From the NCBI GenBank assembly GCA_018675335.1, contig JABGYH010000009.1, forward strand, positions 62,001 to 126,000: 64,000 bases of DNA, written 5' to 3'. Each line of letters starts with the position of its first letter. Position 1 is the stretch's first letter. Both the position numbers and the translations under genes were made by a program. The notes under the pieces are model-generated. The model was not told where the DNA came from and did no database searches. It saw only the letters and a list, made by a program, of their open reading frames with translations. This DNA is from Candidatus Woesearchaeota archaeon (GTDB lineage Archaea > Nanobdellota > Nanobdellia > Woesearchaeales > UBA11576). Below, piece after piece: positions 8,631-17,414 of this stretch.

Positions 8631-8643
8631 CATTATATAAATA
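8631..8643 (-). promoter_or_regulatory. TATA box for the 654-aa surface protein
   Basis: ATTTATATAATG on the minus strand lies about 85 bases before the start at 8552. Together with the AGGTGA ribosome binding site this suggests a leadered transcript of about 55 bases. A short TAA/ATT triplet run (about 8591-8611) lies in the leader. Confidence 0.4.
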
Positions 8644-8656
8644 TTATGAAAAAAAA

Positions 8657-10522
8657 CTATTTTTGAACTGATTTAATCTCAGCTTGAACCCAATCAGGAA
8701 AATCATTAAATTGTTTAATAAATCTAGTCCAACCAAATCTTGCATCATACTGTCCAGCCATTGAATCAACTTCTGACTTTTCAAGTCCATAAAATAATAT
8801 TGGCCCTGAATAATCTCCTTGATAAGTCTCCCCTTTATCTTCTTGAAAGTCAACCATGGCAAAATAACCAGTTTTATCTCCCAGAGGTAGCATATTGAAT
8901 GGAATCATTTGCCTGAGCAACCTACCAAAAACTCGAAAAGGATCATGCGCATTTGGAGCGGATTTACTTAACTCAGTCTTTAATTTTTCAACTTGGGCAG
9001 GATCATAAAAAATCACATTTTTATTTACAAATTCTTTTACAAAATCTGAATTTTTAACCTTGCCATATTCATCAGGAAAATTAAAATCTCCTTTTTTGAT
9101 TTGATCAGTTCCTTCAATAAATCCCGAAAGATTTGGCACCAGTGCAAAACTTGAAGTAAGATCACAAGTTGCACCAGGAGAATATGCTCTTCCTGCATGA
9201 AACTCTTTAGACCACAAATGAAGTTCTGGAACGCATCCTCCAGTTGAAGGTCTTAAAGCAAATTTTTTGTTTTCAACAACTTTAAGTGCATTGAAAATAA
9301 ATCCAATTTTACCATAATTAACATCAGGCCCTAGCCCAAATGCTAAAGACCAACTAGGTTTATGTCCCCAAACTCTAGCTCTCCCACTAGTTCCACTACC
9401 CGCAGAACCATTATCTTTTTGATATTTTGTACATGCAAGTTTACCAAGAAATAATATTCGAAAAAAACTTTTAGGCTTAGGTTTATCTTTATTGCCTCTA
9501 AAGTGAGTTGCTAAATGTGTAGAAAGCCATTTTTTTATGTCAAGATTAGCATTTTCGCTAAAATCAATTAATTGAATACATCTATAAATCAAACTTTCAG
9601 TACTTTTAATTAAATTATCAAAATTAGTATCTTGATAACCTTCAAATTGACTTTTTAAATTTTTTAATTTTACTAAATAAGTTTTTAAAAAATCTACTTT
9701 TGAACCGAGTAAAATTAAATTTTCATTTTGATCTGATTCTTTCCCAGGATAACCCCCTAATTGAGAATGTTCAAAAAAAGTCATCCCAAATTGTCTTAAA
9801 GAATAATGATTTTGCAATCTTGAAAACTCATCATGTAAATTATCCATTTTTTGTTTAAGTCTATTTGTCAAACTATAAATTTCACTATGCACATTACTTT
9901 CAAAATCTTTAATTTTATCTCTAGAATCTTTTAAATTTTTTTCTTTTTGTTCTAATTGTTCCAAATGTTCACTTATTGATCCAATTGCATTTTCTAACAC
10001 CTCAACAAAATAAAAACTATGATCTGCTCTTGTATCCAATACTTCTATTGATTCACAAACATGAGTTTCTATTTCTTTTAATAAATTTAATAACTGAGTT
10101 GTTGCTATTTCTTGCACATCAAACAAAAGATTATACTTTTTATTATTATTTAAAAATAAAGATCTCTTATGAGTTAATTCTTTACGCTCCTGTTTATATT
10201 CATGGATATATCTAAAACGACCTGATTCATGATCAAGTTCAGTAACATCAACAAGCAAAGTAATTAACTGTTTATTAAGATCAGTTAAATCATCATGAAA
10301 CATACTTATGCCCCTATCAAGATCAACTCGCTCCCATTTTTCTTTTACCATATGTAAATAGAACTTAACTTGACTAAAAGTGTGTTTTACATGACCAACA
10401 TAAAGACATGCCTCTTCAGGATTTTTTTTCCATTCATTTAAAGCACGAAGTTTAGCAGCATTTAGAATTTTTTGTTTTTGATGATGTTCCCACCAATTCG
10501 AAATATTTGTAAACGGCCACAT
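8657..10522 (-). CDS. Large hypothetical protein with coiled coil, 621 aa
   Basis: No family recognised. Residues about 1-350 are helical and charged; about 170-260 form a clear coiled coil rich in Glu, Lys and Leu. After a basic linker (about 345-370) a Gly/Ser-rich turn leads into a compact C-terminal domain (about 375-600) with aromatic and Gly-rich segments such as WGHKPSWSLAFGLGPDVNYG and STGGCVPELHLW, suggesting a beta-rich globular fold. No signal peptide or membrane helix is seen. It starts three bases after the stop of the TIM-barrel gene upstream, so the two are co-transcribed and likely act together. Confidence 0.7.
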   Translation of the reverse strand: MWPFTNISNWWEHHQKQKILNAAKLRALNEWKKNPEEACLYVGHVKHTFSQVKFYLHMVKEKWERVDLDRGISMFHDDLTDLNKQLITLLVDVTELDHESGRFRYIHEYKQERKELTHKRSLFLNNNKKYNLLFDVQEIATTQLLNLLKEIETHVCESIEVLDTRADHSFYFVEVLENAIGSISEHLEQLEQKEKNLKDSRDKIKDFESNVHSEIYSLTNRLKQKMDNLHDEFSRLQNHYSLRQFGMTFFEHSQLGGYPGKESDQNENLILLGSKVDFLKTYLVKLKNLKSQFEGYQDTNFDNLIKSTESLIYRCIQLIDFSENANLDIKKWLSTHLATHFRGNKDKPKPKSFFRILFLGKLACTKYQKDNGSAGSGTSGRARVWGHKPSWSLAFGLGPDVNYGKIGFIFNALKVVENKKFALRPSTGGCVPELHLWSKEFHAGRAYSPGATCDLTSSFALVPNLSGFIEGTDQIKKGDFNFPDEYGKVKNSDFVKEFVNKNVIFYDPAQVEKLKTELSKSAPNAHDPFRVFGRLLRQMIPFNMLPLGDKTGYFAMVDFQEDKGETYQGDYSGPILFYGLEKSEVDSMAGQYDARFGWTRFIKQFNDFPDWVQAEIKSVQK

Positions 10523-10525
10523 TTT

Positions 10526-12610
10526 CTACTCAAATGGCACTCCAGACCATAAACTCCAATCATCACTCGTCCTATATTCACCAACTACATAGTTAGGAGG
10601 ATTTGCCCGACCAAAATAACTATTTTGTACATCACCAAATGTAGTGCTTGCACCTCCGGGACGACCAAAACTATAAATTGGCGAACCAAATGATTCCCAA
10701 GTTCCAGTCATGATTTCTCGTAAATCTCCAGATGCCTCTGAACTAATAGAAGTTATTCCTTTTTCTTTTAAGTATTCTACTGCTTCAATTACTGGAAGCA
10801 TACCTTTTCCTGCAGCCAAGTGTGAATGTGATCTTCCAAAACCATCAACAACGTGAACATTTCCAATAATTCCAGCATCAGCCATTTCTTTTACTTGACC
10901 CATATACCATTTTTGAAATGCTTCAATTCTTTCTTTTTCATTCATTCCAGGTTTTGGTGACTTAAAATGTTTATACCAAAGTCCTAAATGTGATGTATCA
11001 AGTGTTGCACGAATGTGTTGTTTTGCTAAATCTTCTGCTTTTTCTTTACTCATTCCAGAAATATAATCGGGATTACTAACCATTGCAGGCCTACCATCTT
11101 CACCTAATTTTCCTGCCGGATCTGCAATTTGTCGTTCAGTTAAACGTTGAACCATTTTTTTTCGTCCACCTTTAACTATGTTAATTAATTCTTGAGGGTG
11201 CGCTCCATATCCCATTTCAGGTATCATGTTTTCAGGAGTTAAATAAACTGGATTTTTACAATCTTTTGATTGGGATTCGCGCCAGGCATAAACTCCTAAT
11301 TCTCCTAATGTATTAAAACTTTTTTTAAGCGCATAATCTCCTAAAAGTTCTGCATTTTCTACTAAGTCTTGTACTTGTCTTGCTCTTGTTCTTCCAGAGA
11401 CTGATGTTTCTCGACCATATGCAATTTGTCTTGTAACTTCATTAAGCATCTCTTTTAGTCTTTCAGTAGGTCTCATCGGATCTCCCGATGGAAGCATTTC
11501 TCCAAATTGTTTTCTAAATTTTAATTTTAAATCTTCAAGTGATTCAGGATCTGCTTTTTCTTCTATTTTTTGCCAAAAACTCATTGCTTGCAATATTTTT
11601 GTTCTTTGCTCAAGACCTTTATAGTAATGCTGTTCAAACTCTCTTGCACTTCCAAGTGCATTAGAAATTTCTGAATCATTAGTTTTTTTGAAAAATTCTT
11701 TTACGAGTTCTCTTTCAGTTTTTTTTGGATGTTTTACTAATTGTTCTTCTTTGTAAATTTTAAATGACATTTTTCTAGTTTCAATATTTTTTTCATTATC
11801 CATTTTCCATACTGGAACTAAAAATCGTTTTAAATCAGGATCATTATCATCAAGTGGCCTACCAGTTTTTGAATCAAATTTATGGGGGTATCTTGTTCTC
11901 CAAAATTCATCAATTACAAATTCTCCATTTTCATCTTTTAACCATTTTTTTCCTTCAGGTGCTCGCCCATTATCTTCTTTATTTGAGTCTGATTGTACTG
12001 GAACCCATACTTCATCATTTTCTTTTACAGTCATAATTTTTCCTGTTCGAGGATCAATTAAATGATGTACTGCTTCCTCTTCTTCGCCAGGATATCCCCA
12101 AAACTCTTTTTTAGTATGTTCTCCATGTGCAAGAGATCTTGGAAACTCTGCTGTATGAACTACAATTGATCCACCATTAGCAACATCTGCTGCAAAATCT
12201 ATATGTTTTTTTATCTCTTCCATCCCATTGTATCTTGCTTGTTCTGAAAATCCATCTCGAGTCATCCCACTCAGATTACTTACGGTTTGATGAGGTACAT
12301 GAACTGATGTAATTGAAATATCATTTATTTCTGCTAATTGTCTTATTTCTTTTCTTTCTTCAATACCATACTCTTCTACTTCTCCACCACCTGATTGTCC
12401 TCCAGGAATCGGTTGAAATTCTACTCGACAAACTCCATCTCGCATCGCAGCAGATAATGATTGAGTAAACCGTCCAGCATTTTGTCCATCAATAACAGTT
12501 TTACCAATATCTTTTATACCAACAATAGGGGTTCTTTCAGCAGGTTTAGAATTAGTAAAATCAGCCTGAGTATGATTCGAGTCATAATATCTTTGGTTAT
12601 TAAATATCAT
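10526..12610 (-). CDS. Endonuclease IV/xylose isomerase-like TIM-barrel protein with large insert, 694 aa
   Basis: The halves of an AP-endonuclease-2-type TIM barrel flank a long insert. Likely metal ligands are visible in order: SVHVPH (about 101-106), VVHTAEF (about 150), then, after a charged insert of about 300 residues, IPEMGYG (about 465), LDTSHLGLW (about 540), HVVDGFGRSHSHLAAGKG (about 590-607) and ISSEASG (about 630). This His/His/Glu/Asp-x2-His/Asp-x-His/Glu order is that of endonuclease IV and sugar isomerases. Those families are about 280 residues, so this is more than twice the normal length. Reaction unknown: DNA repair, sugar isomerisation and other activities all use the fold. 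First of a two-gene unit with the 621-aa gene; TATA box at 12631-12642 suits a leaderless start. Confidence 0.7.
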   Translation of the reverse strand: MIFNNQRYYDSNHTQADFTNSKPAERTPIVGIKDIGKTVIDGQNAGRFTQSLSAAMRDGVCRVEFQPIPGGQSGGGEVEEYGIEERKEIRQLAEINDISITSVHVPHQTVSNLSGMTRDGFSEQARYNGMEEIKKHIDFAADVANGGSIVVHTAEFPRSLAHGEHTKKEFWGYPGEEEEAVHHLIDPRTGKIMTVKENDEVWVPVQSDSNKEDNGRAPEGKKWLKDENGEFVIDEFWRTRYPHKFDSKTGRPLDDNDPDLKRFLVPVWKMDNEKNIETRKMSFKIYKEEQLVKHPKKTERELVKEFFKKTNDSEISNALGSAREFEQHYYKGLEQRTKILQAMSFWQKIEEKADPESLEDLKLKFRKQFGEMLPSGDPMRPTERLKEMLNEVTRQIAYGRETSVSGRTRARQVQDLVENAELLGDYALKKSFNTLGELGVYAWRESQSKDCKNPVYLTPENMIPEMGYGAHPQELINIVKGGRKKMVQRLTERQIADPAGKLGEDGRPAMVSNPDYISGMSKEKAEDLAKQHIRATLDTSHLGLWYKHFKSPKPGMNEKERIEAFQKWYMGQVKEMADAGIIGNVHVVDGFGRSHSHLAAGKGMLPVIEAVEYLKEKGITSISSEASGDLREIMTGTWESFGSPIYSFGRPGGASTTFGDVQNSYFGRANPPNYVVGEYRTSDDWSLWSGVPFE

Positions 12611-12630
12611 TTTTAATTCGATTAATTTAA

Positions 12631-12642
12631 TTATTATATATT
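12631..12642 (-). promoter_or_regulatory. TATA box for the TIM-barrel operon
   Basis: AATATATAATAA on the minus strand lies about 27 bases before the ATG ending at 12610, in the short gap after the 214-aa gene. The TIM-barrel pair may therefore have its own promoter. Confidence 0.4.
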
Positions 12643-12658
12643 ATTTTTAATTTATTAG

Positions 12659-13303
12659 TTATCCACGTCTGAACCAATTTGTTTTATAACCAATATCTTT
12701 TAACATTTTTCTTGTTGCAATTAATTTATCAAGCATTTCTTCATTTCTTTGATATAATGTTTCACCTTTATTGGTTTGATCAAGATGTTGTTTAACAGAT
12801 TCATATTCATTTGTTACTTTTTCATATAATTCTTTTATTGCATCCTCATATTCATCACTTAAATCACCAGAGTCAGCTAATTGATGCCAACGATCTAAAT
12901 TATTATACATCTTAGGAGATGTTAAATATTCTACAGAACCATATTCTCGTTCTTGTTCAATTTTAATTTTTATTTTTTCTTTATTAACTGCATCTTCTAA
13001 ATCGTTTTGATCTTGTTTTTTTTTCTTTTGTTGATCTTCCGCATCTCTCCCTACTTCTTCTTCCTCTTCTTTTTGGTCTTCTTGAACTTTTAATTCTGAA
13101 AAACTATCTTTTAGTGCTCGTTCTGCTTCTTCTTTTTCTTTTTTTAGTCGTGTTTCTTCTTTTTTTCGTCGTGCATCTAATTCTTTTAATTTTTGTATTC
13201 TTTCTTCAGGAGGAAGTTTTTTAATCTCATCAAGAGTTAATTCTTTTTCAAATTCTTTCTCTGATTCTTTCTCAGCTTCCTTTTGATTTGTTTTATCTAC
13301 CAT
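12659..13303 (-). CDS. Charged coiled-coil hypothetical protein, 214 aa
   Basis: No family recognised. Residues 1-125 are almost entirely Lys, Glu, Asp, Gln and Arg, with heptad-like Leu spacing, giving a long coiled coil or disordered polyampholyte. The C-terminal 85 residues (from about VEYLTSPKMYNNLDRWHQL) are more ordinary and probably helical, ending in NWFRRG. It follows the 504-aa gene by four bases, so it is translated from the same message. A structural or scaffolding role is plausible but unproven. Confidence 0.6.
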   Translation of the reverse strand: MVDKTNQKEAEKESEKEFEKELTLDEIKKLPPEERIQKLKELDARRKKEETRLKKEKEEAERALKDSFSELKVQEDQKEEEEEVGRDAEDQQKKKKQDQNDLEDAVNKEKIKIKIEQEREYGSVEYLTSPKMYNNLDRWHQLADSGDLSDEYEDAIKELYEKVTNEYESVKQHLDQTNKGETLYQRNEEMLDKLIATRKMLKDIGYKTNWFRRG

Positions 13304-13307
13304 GATT

Positions 13308-14822
13308 TTACCAAGTAACCATTTTATGTGCTTTCTTAAAATTTTTATAAGTATTCCAAATAGCTACATTACCCGGACCTTCAGCACCTTTAAGTTTTCC
13401 TTTTAATTCATAATCAGACGGTATTGCTTTTTTCTTTTTACGGGCATCCTTATCAGCATATTTCTCAAGTCCAGGTATAAGTGATGTAAATATTTCTCCA
13501 AATCCAGATAATAATGATTTAAATGGATCTGCCATTCCAGGCAACTGAGTTTCTTTCTCAGTTATTTTTTTAAGTTCTTCTGCTTTCAAATCTTCAGGTA
13601 ATTTTTCACCATGAGATTCTCTTAAATATTTTTTCAATTCATCTCCAAGCGCATCTAATGCATCTTTAATTCCTTGATCAATTGATCCGATAATCTCCAA
13701 ATCTTCTGCTTCTTTAAATTGCATAAACTTATGTAACTGGTCATTTGTCCAAGCATAACTTCTAAGAGTGATCTCAGTACGCCCTACATGAACTGGACCT
13801 TTATGTTGATATCCTTCTGCATGAAAATCCATACTAGGTCTTGTTCTAAAATAAATACTGACGAGAACTATTGAATTTACATCATATTTTGCATTTTCAG
13901 ATTTATAATCAGGATTCTTACCTGGTTTTCTAAGTAAAATTTCAATATCAGTAATACTTCCCTCAAATGCACCAATTAAATCTTCACTTTCACTTTTTTG
14001 TTGACTCATACTTAATTTTTTTACATTTCGAAGATATGGTTTAATCCAATCTAAATATAATTGAATAGAATTATAATGCTGTCTTAAATATTTTAATACA
14101 AATGTTTCTCTTGTTTTAAGTTCATGATAGGTTGCTTCTTTCCAAATTAAAAATTGTTTTAGTTTTCGTTTTAATACTTCTTTAACTTTGCGATTAAAAT
14201 CTAACCCGTTCACATATTTATCAACTTGAGTTGCTTTTAGAGGGGGTGCTGCAAAGAATAAATCAGGCAAAGTTGAAAAACCTAAATTTGCAGCCATTCC
14301 ATATACGGATGCAGGACTTTTTGCACCGCCATCTTTTAAATCTACCCAATAACCTCTTAATGCAATTTCTGCAGCAACATTTATTGGAGATTGTTTAAAA
14401 TCTTTATCATTAACAAGTTTATTACTTTCTTCATATAACACTAATCGTTCTTTTAAAATACGTATCTCACGCACAATCATAAATAAATCTTTTAACAACT
14501 TACCTATAGTTTGCAAATAATTTGAAACTTGCCCTTGTTGTATGCTAAGTCTACTTTGTGATTGTCCCCAAAACGCACTTTGTTCTGAAGCAGTAAAAAT
14601 ATCTTTAATTTTGATTGCATCATAAAGTCCAAAATCATCTCTTAAACTATTCAGTAACCAATAATATATTTCTTCTACTGATTGACTAAACATTTCTTGA
14701 ATTAGCTTAAACCTTCTTACAGGTTTAGGATATCCAAGAAGCGGTTTGAATACTTGAGATTTTCCACGTACTACTTCTTCTTTATCAACTGCCGAAAATC
14801 CATAGTCCGATAATTTTACCAT
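13308..14822 (-). CDS. Large hypothetical protein, 504 aa
   Basis: No family recognised. It has no signal peptide or membrane helix. The N-terminal 280 residues are helical with many aromatic residues (for example EEIYYWLLNSLRDDFGLYDA); about 300-370 look beta-rich; about 380-450 are helical and acidic; the tail is basic. It is sandwiched between a 51-residue leader frame that overlaps its start by 38 bases and the charged 214-aa protein four bases downstream. This spacing implies translational coupling and a shared role. GGGAG about 12 bases before ATG 14822 may act as ribosome binding site. Confidence 0.65.
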   Translation of the reverse strand: MVKLSDYGFSAVDKEEVVRGKSQVFKPLLGYPKPVRRFKLIQEMFSQSVEEIYYWLLNSLRDDFGLYDAIKIKDIFTASEQSAFWGQSQSRLSIQQGQVSNYLQTIGKLLKDLFMIVREIRILKERLVLYEESNKLVNDKDFKQSPINVAAEIALRGYWVDLKDGGAKSPASVYGMAANLGFSTLPDLFFAAPPLKATQVDKYVNGLDFNRKVKEVLKRKLKQFLIWKEATYHELKTRETFVLKYLRQHYNSIQLYLDWIKPYLRNVKKLSMSQQKSESEDLIGAFEGSITDIEILLRKPGKNPDYKSENAKYDVNSIVLVSIYFRTRPSMDFHAEGYQHKGPVHVGRTEITLRSYAWTNDQLHKFMQFKEAEDLEIIGSIDQGIKDALDALGDELKKYLRESHGEKLPEDLKAEELKKITEKETQLPGMADPFKSLLSGFGEIFTSLIPGLEKYADKDARKKKKAIPSDYELKGKLKGAEGPGNVAIWNTYKNFKKAHKMVTW

Positions 14823-14940
14823 TTTTTATTATTTCTCCCGCTTGTTCTAGCTCTTTTTGAGACTCCATATTATTTATATATTGTAATGAACCTTTTTGTT
14901 TATAAAGATTTATTTTTTCTCTCATGTTTTTATGCGACAT
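14785..14940 (-). CDS. Small protein overlapping the 504-aa gene start, 51 aa
   Basis: The minus strand has a strong GGAGGAAA ribosome binding site (14944-14951 on the plus strand) followed by ATG at 14940. The frame encodes 51 charged residues starting MSHKNMREKI and stops at 14785-14787, inside the next gene. Because the binding site is the best for several kilobases, the frame is probably translated. It could couple translation into the 504-aa gene, or be a small partner protein. An alternative is a programmed or sequencing frameshift joining it to the 504-aa protein. It is also the first gene of the 8.6-15 kb block. Confidence 0.5.
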   Translation of the reverse strand: MSHKNMREKINLYKQKGSLQYINNMESQKELEQAGEIIKNGKIIGLWIFGS

Positions 14941-15036
14941 TTATTTCCTCCACAAATTAAATATTCAATCTATGCACCCATATATGCGTTTGAATATGAA
15001 CTGTCAATCATTACACACAGTAATTTTTCAGATTAT

Positions 15037-15654
15037 TTACCAACCTTTTTTAGTAAGCATTTTTCGATTTTTTGATTTATTAGTGCCCCCACGTTTTGGC
15101 CGCTTAGGTTTAGGTGCAGGTTTTGATCCAAACTTAGGTTTAGATTTTGATCCTGGTTTAGATTTTGATCCTGCGCGAGTTCTTGGATTTGCAACAGTTC
15201 GTCCAACAGACGTAGATGATGCTTTTGCTGAAGCTTTACTTTTTGGTTTTGATACAATTCGCGGTTTAGCAGCAGATCTAGATGCAGGTTTAGCTCCTGA
15301 AGATTTTAACGTACCTTTTGCTCGAGCACTAGATCTAGAACTTGATCTGCGAGAAAGTGCTTTTCTCATATCAATTCGCTTATACAAAACAATAACATTA
15401 CCAATTAAATCAATTAATTCTGAATTTGTTTGAGTAGCTAACTTATTTGCAAATGCTTTTTTTTCAGCACGTGCATTATCTAATGAATCAACAAAAGACA
15501 TCAAAAGTTTTACTTTAATGAGGCCTCTATTTTTTAAATGAGTTATTAATTCATTAAGCAAATTTTCAGTTATGCCATTTTTTCCTATTCTAATTATTGC
15601 AGTTAAAGCCTTTGATTTTGTTTTGAATTCTTTTTTTTGTTCTTTTGATATCAT
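15037..15654 (-). CDS. YhbY/CRM-type RNA-binding protein with basic repetitive tail, 205 aa
   Basis: Residues about 1-97 match the CRM (YhbY) fold: an N-terminal helix with Lys, then IRIGKNGIT, which contains the GxxG RNA-contact loop, then helices with LLNELITHLKNRGLIKVKLL and a final strand VIVLYKR. Bacterial YhbY is about 97 residues and associates with pre-50S ribosomes; archaeal homologues have the same size. Here about 105 extra residues rich in Ser, Lys, Arg, Ala and Pro follow. The tail looks disordered and could bind RNA by charge. Within it an 18-base unit is perfectly duplicated (15137-15172). GAGGG just upstream may be the ribosome binding site. Confidence 0.8.
   Translation of the reverse strand: MISKEQKKEFKTKSKALTAIIRIGKNGITENLLNELITHLKNRGLIKVKLLMSFVDSLDNARAEKKAFANKLATQTNSELIDLIGNVIVLYKRIDMRKALSRRSSSRSSARAKGTLKSSGAKPASRSAAKPRIVSKPKSKASAKASSTSVGRTVANPRTRAGSKSKPGSKSKPKFGSKPAPKPKRPKRGGTNKSKNRKMLTKKGW
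15137..15172 (-). repeat. Perfect 18-base tandem duplication in the YhbY-like gene tail
   Basis: GGTTTAGATTTTGATCCT occurs twice without a gap on the plus strand (15137-15154 and 15155-15172). It encodes the repeated GSKSKP units of the basic tail. It is likely a slippage-type duplication that keeps frame. Confidence 0.8.
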
Positions 15655-15713
15655 TTTTCCCTCGAATTTATGTAAAATAAATATTAATTAAAAATACTCA
15701 TTAAAAATACATA

Positions 15714-17414
15714 TTAAAAATTTACAGGATAATTATGTCCTAAATTTTTTCTATTAGTTAATTCTTCTATATGTTTAAATCGTTCAGTGTGTATTGTTGA
15801 AAGATCTTTTTCCATTTCTCCAAGTATCATAGATACATAATTTCCACCTAAAAAGTGAGGTAATATTACATAGTCTGCACCATATTTATACAAATCTAAC
15901 GCTTCATCAATTCTACTTGCAGTAACAAAAACTTTAATATTTTTATTCATTCGTTTTATTGTTCTAAGCAAACATTCATTATCTTCATATTTATTTGCAG
16001 TACTCACAACTAATTGAATTCTATCTAAATTTAATCTCTCTATTACTTCATGATCACATATATCCCCATACATACAAGGAATTTTACTTTGAGCTAATGC
16101 TTTAATAACATCAGGATTATAATCAATCACTAAAACATTTCTTTCTTTCTCACGTAACGTTTTCAAAATACTATAGCCCACTCTATCATGCCCACATAAT
16201 ACAATTTCATAATCTTTAGAGGGTGTTGTTTTTTGTTGTTCTGAATGTGCATGAGACAATAATGGTTTTAATTTAGGTATGAGTCTTGAAAAAGAGGAAT
16301 AAATCAAATGTTCATACTTCACTAAATATGATGTTCCAACCATTGTAAGTATCGCAACAAAAATCGTTATGGTCAATAGATCGTGAGATATTTGTCCAAG
16401 AATAACTCCTTGTGCGACTAGTATTAATGAAAATTCACTAATTTGTGCAAGACTAAGTCCTGCTTCAAAAACAGTTTTTTTACTATAATCATAAATCGAA
16501 ATAATGAGCATAATGAGTAACGGTTTTAACACAACTGCAATAAGTGTTAACACAATAATAGGAACTATATTTGCAATCACTCCGTCAAGTTGTAATTGTA
16601 AACCAAGTGATGTAAAAAATAAAATAAGGAAAAAATCTCGCAAAGATTTTACTCTTCCAATTATTTCAATGTTATAAGGTAGATTAGCTAAAGTAACTCC
16701 TCCAATAAATGCGCCAATTGCAATACTATATCCCACCGCATGAAGAAGTAATGAAAACAAAAAACAAATACTCAAAGATATCAATAATAAAAGTTCTTGA
16801 TTTCTTGCTGCAAGTTCAAATACTTTTGGAAATAAATATTTACTACATAAAACTGCTATTAAAAATATGGCCAAGCCCTTAGCTAAGAAAATTAACACAT
16901 ATAATACAGTAATTTCTTGTGTTGAACTAAATGCAGTTAATGCGAAAATTGCAAAAAAATCTTGTAATAATAATATTCCAATTGCAAGTCTCCCATGTAA
17001 TGTTCCTAATTCTTTATTATCAGATAATAATTTAATTACTATGAGCGTTGACGAGAATACAACCATCGCACCCAAATAAACACTTTCAAGTTTACTAAAC
17101 CCAAGTGCACGAGTAATAAAATAGCCTAGAATAAATACTGTTACCACTTGCAATGTTCCCGTAACTGTGGCAACACCACCCATTTTTTTAATTTTCTTAA
17201 AACTAAGTTCTAATCCTACAATAAAAAGAAGAAAAGCAATTCCAATTTCACTTAAAGTATAAATTAAATCAGTATTAATTTCACCAAATAAGTATCCCAC
17301 AATAAGACCTGCCAAAACATATCCTGGCAAGAGTGGTTGCTTAATTAAGCTTGCAAAGTATGCAAATATTGCCGCAAGTATTATTATTACTCCGATCTCA
17401 ACAAATAAATTCAT
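15714..17414 (-). CDS. KefB-type cation:proton antiporter with TrkA-N domain (CPA2), 566 aa
   Basis: Residues 1-380 contain about twelve hydrophobic helices in the arrangement of the CPA2 monovalent cation:proton antiporters. These include PLLPGYVLAGLIVGY near the start, FLLFIVGLELS and LLLQDFFAI, typical CPA2 landmarks with the membrane Asp. Residues about 405-535 are a TrkA-N (RCK) regulatory domain: VLCGHDRVGYSILK matches the GxGxxG-like nucleotide-binding loop, VIDYNP gives the second-strand acidic residue, and GDICDHEVIERL and VVSTANKYEDN follow. Likely role: K+ or Na+/H+ exchange across the cell membrane, gated by nucleotides. Its start overlaps the nnrD stop by four bases (ATGA), so the two are translationally coupled. 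Confidence 0.85.
   Translation of the reverse strand: MNLFVEIGVIIILAAIFAYFASLIKQPLLPGYVLAGLIVGYLFGEINTDLIYTLSEIGIAFLLFIVGLELSFKKIKKMGGVATVTGTLQVVTVFILGYFITRALGFSKLESVYLGAMVVFSSTLIVIKLLSDNKELGTLHGRLAIGILLLQDFFAIFALTAFSSTQEITVLYVLIFLAKGLAIFLIAVLCSKYLFPKVFELAARNQELLLLISLSICFLFSLLLHAVGYSIAIGAFIGGVTLANLPYNIEIIGRVKSLRDFFLILFFTSLGLQLQLDGVIANIVPIIVLTLIAVVLKPLLIMLIISIYDYSKKTVFEAGLSLAQISEFSLILVAQGVILGQISHDLLTITIFVAILTMVGTSYLVKYEHLIYSSFSRLIPKLKPLLSHAHSEQQKTTPSKDYEIVLCGHDRVGYSILKTLREKERNVLVIDYNPDVIKALAQSKIPCMYGDICDHEVIERLNLDRIQLVVSTANKYEDNECLLRTIKRMNKNIKVFVTASRIDEALDLYKYGADYVILPHFLGGNYVSMILGEMEKDLSTIHTERFKHIEELTNRKNLGHNYPVNF

Noticed and set aside
14924-15433. 169-residue open frame on the plus strand
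   Set aside because: It is antisense to the YhbY-like gene and mirrors its repetitive basic tail; no ribosome binding site.
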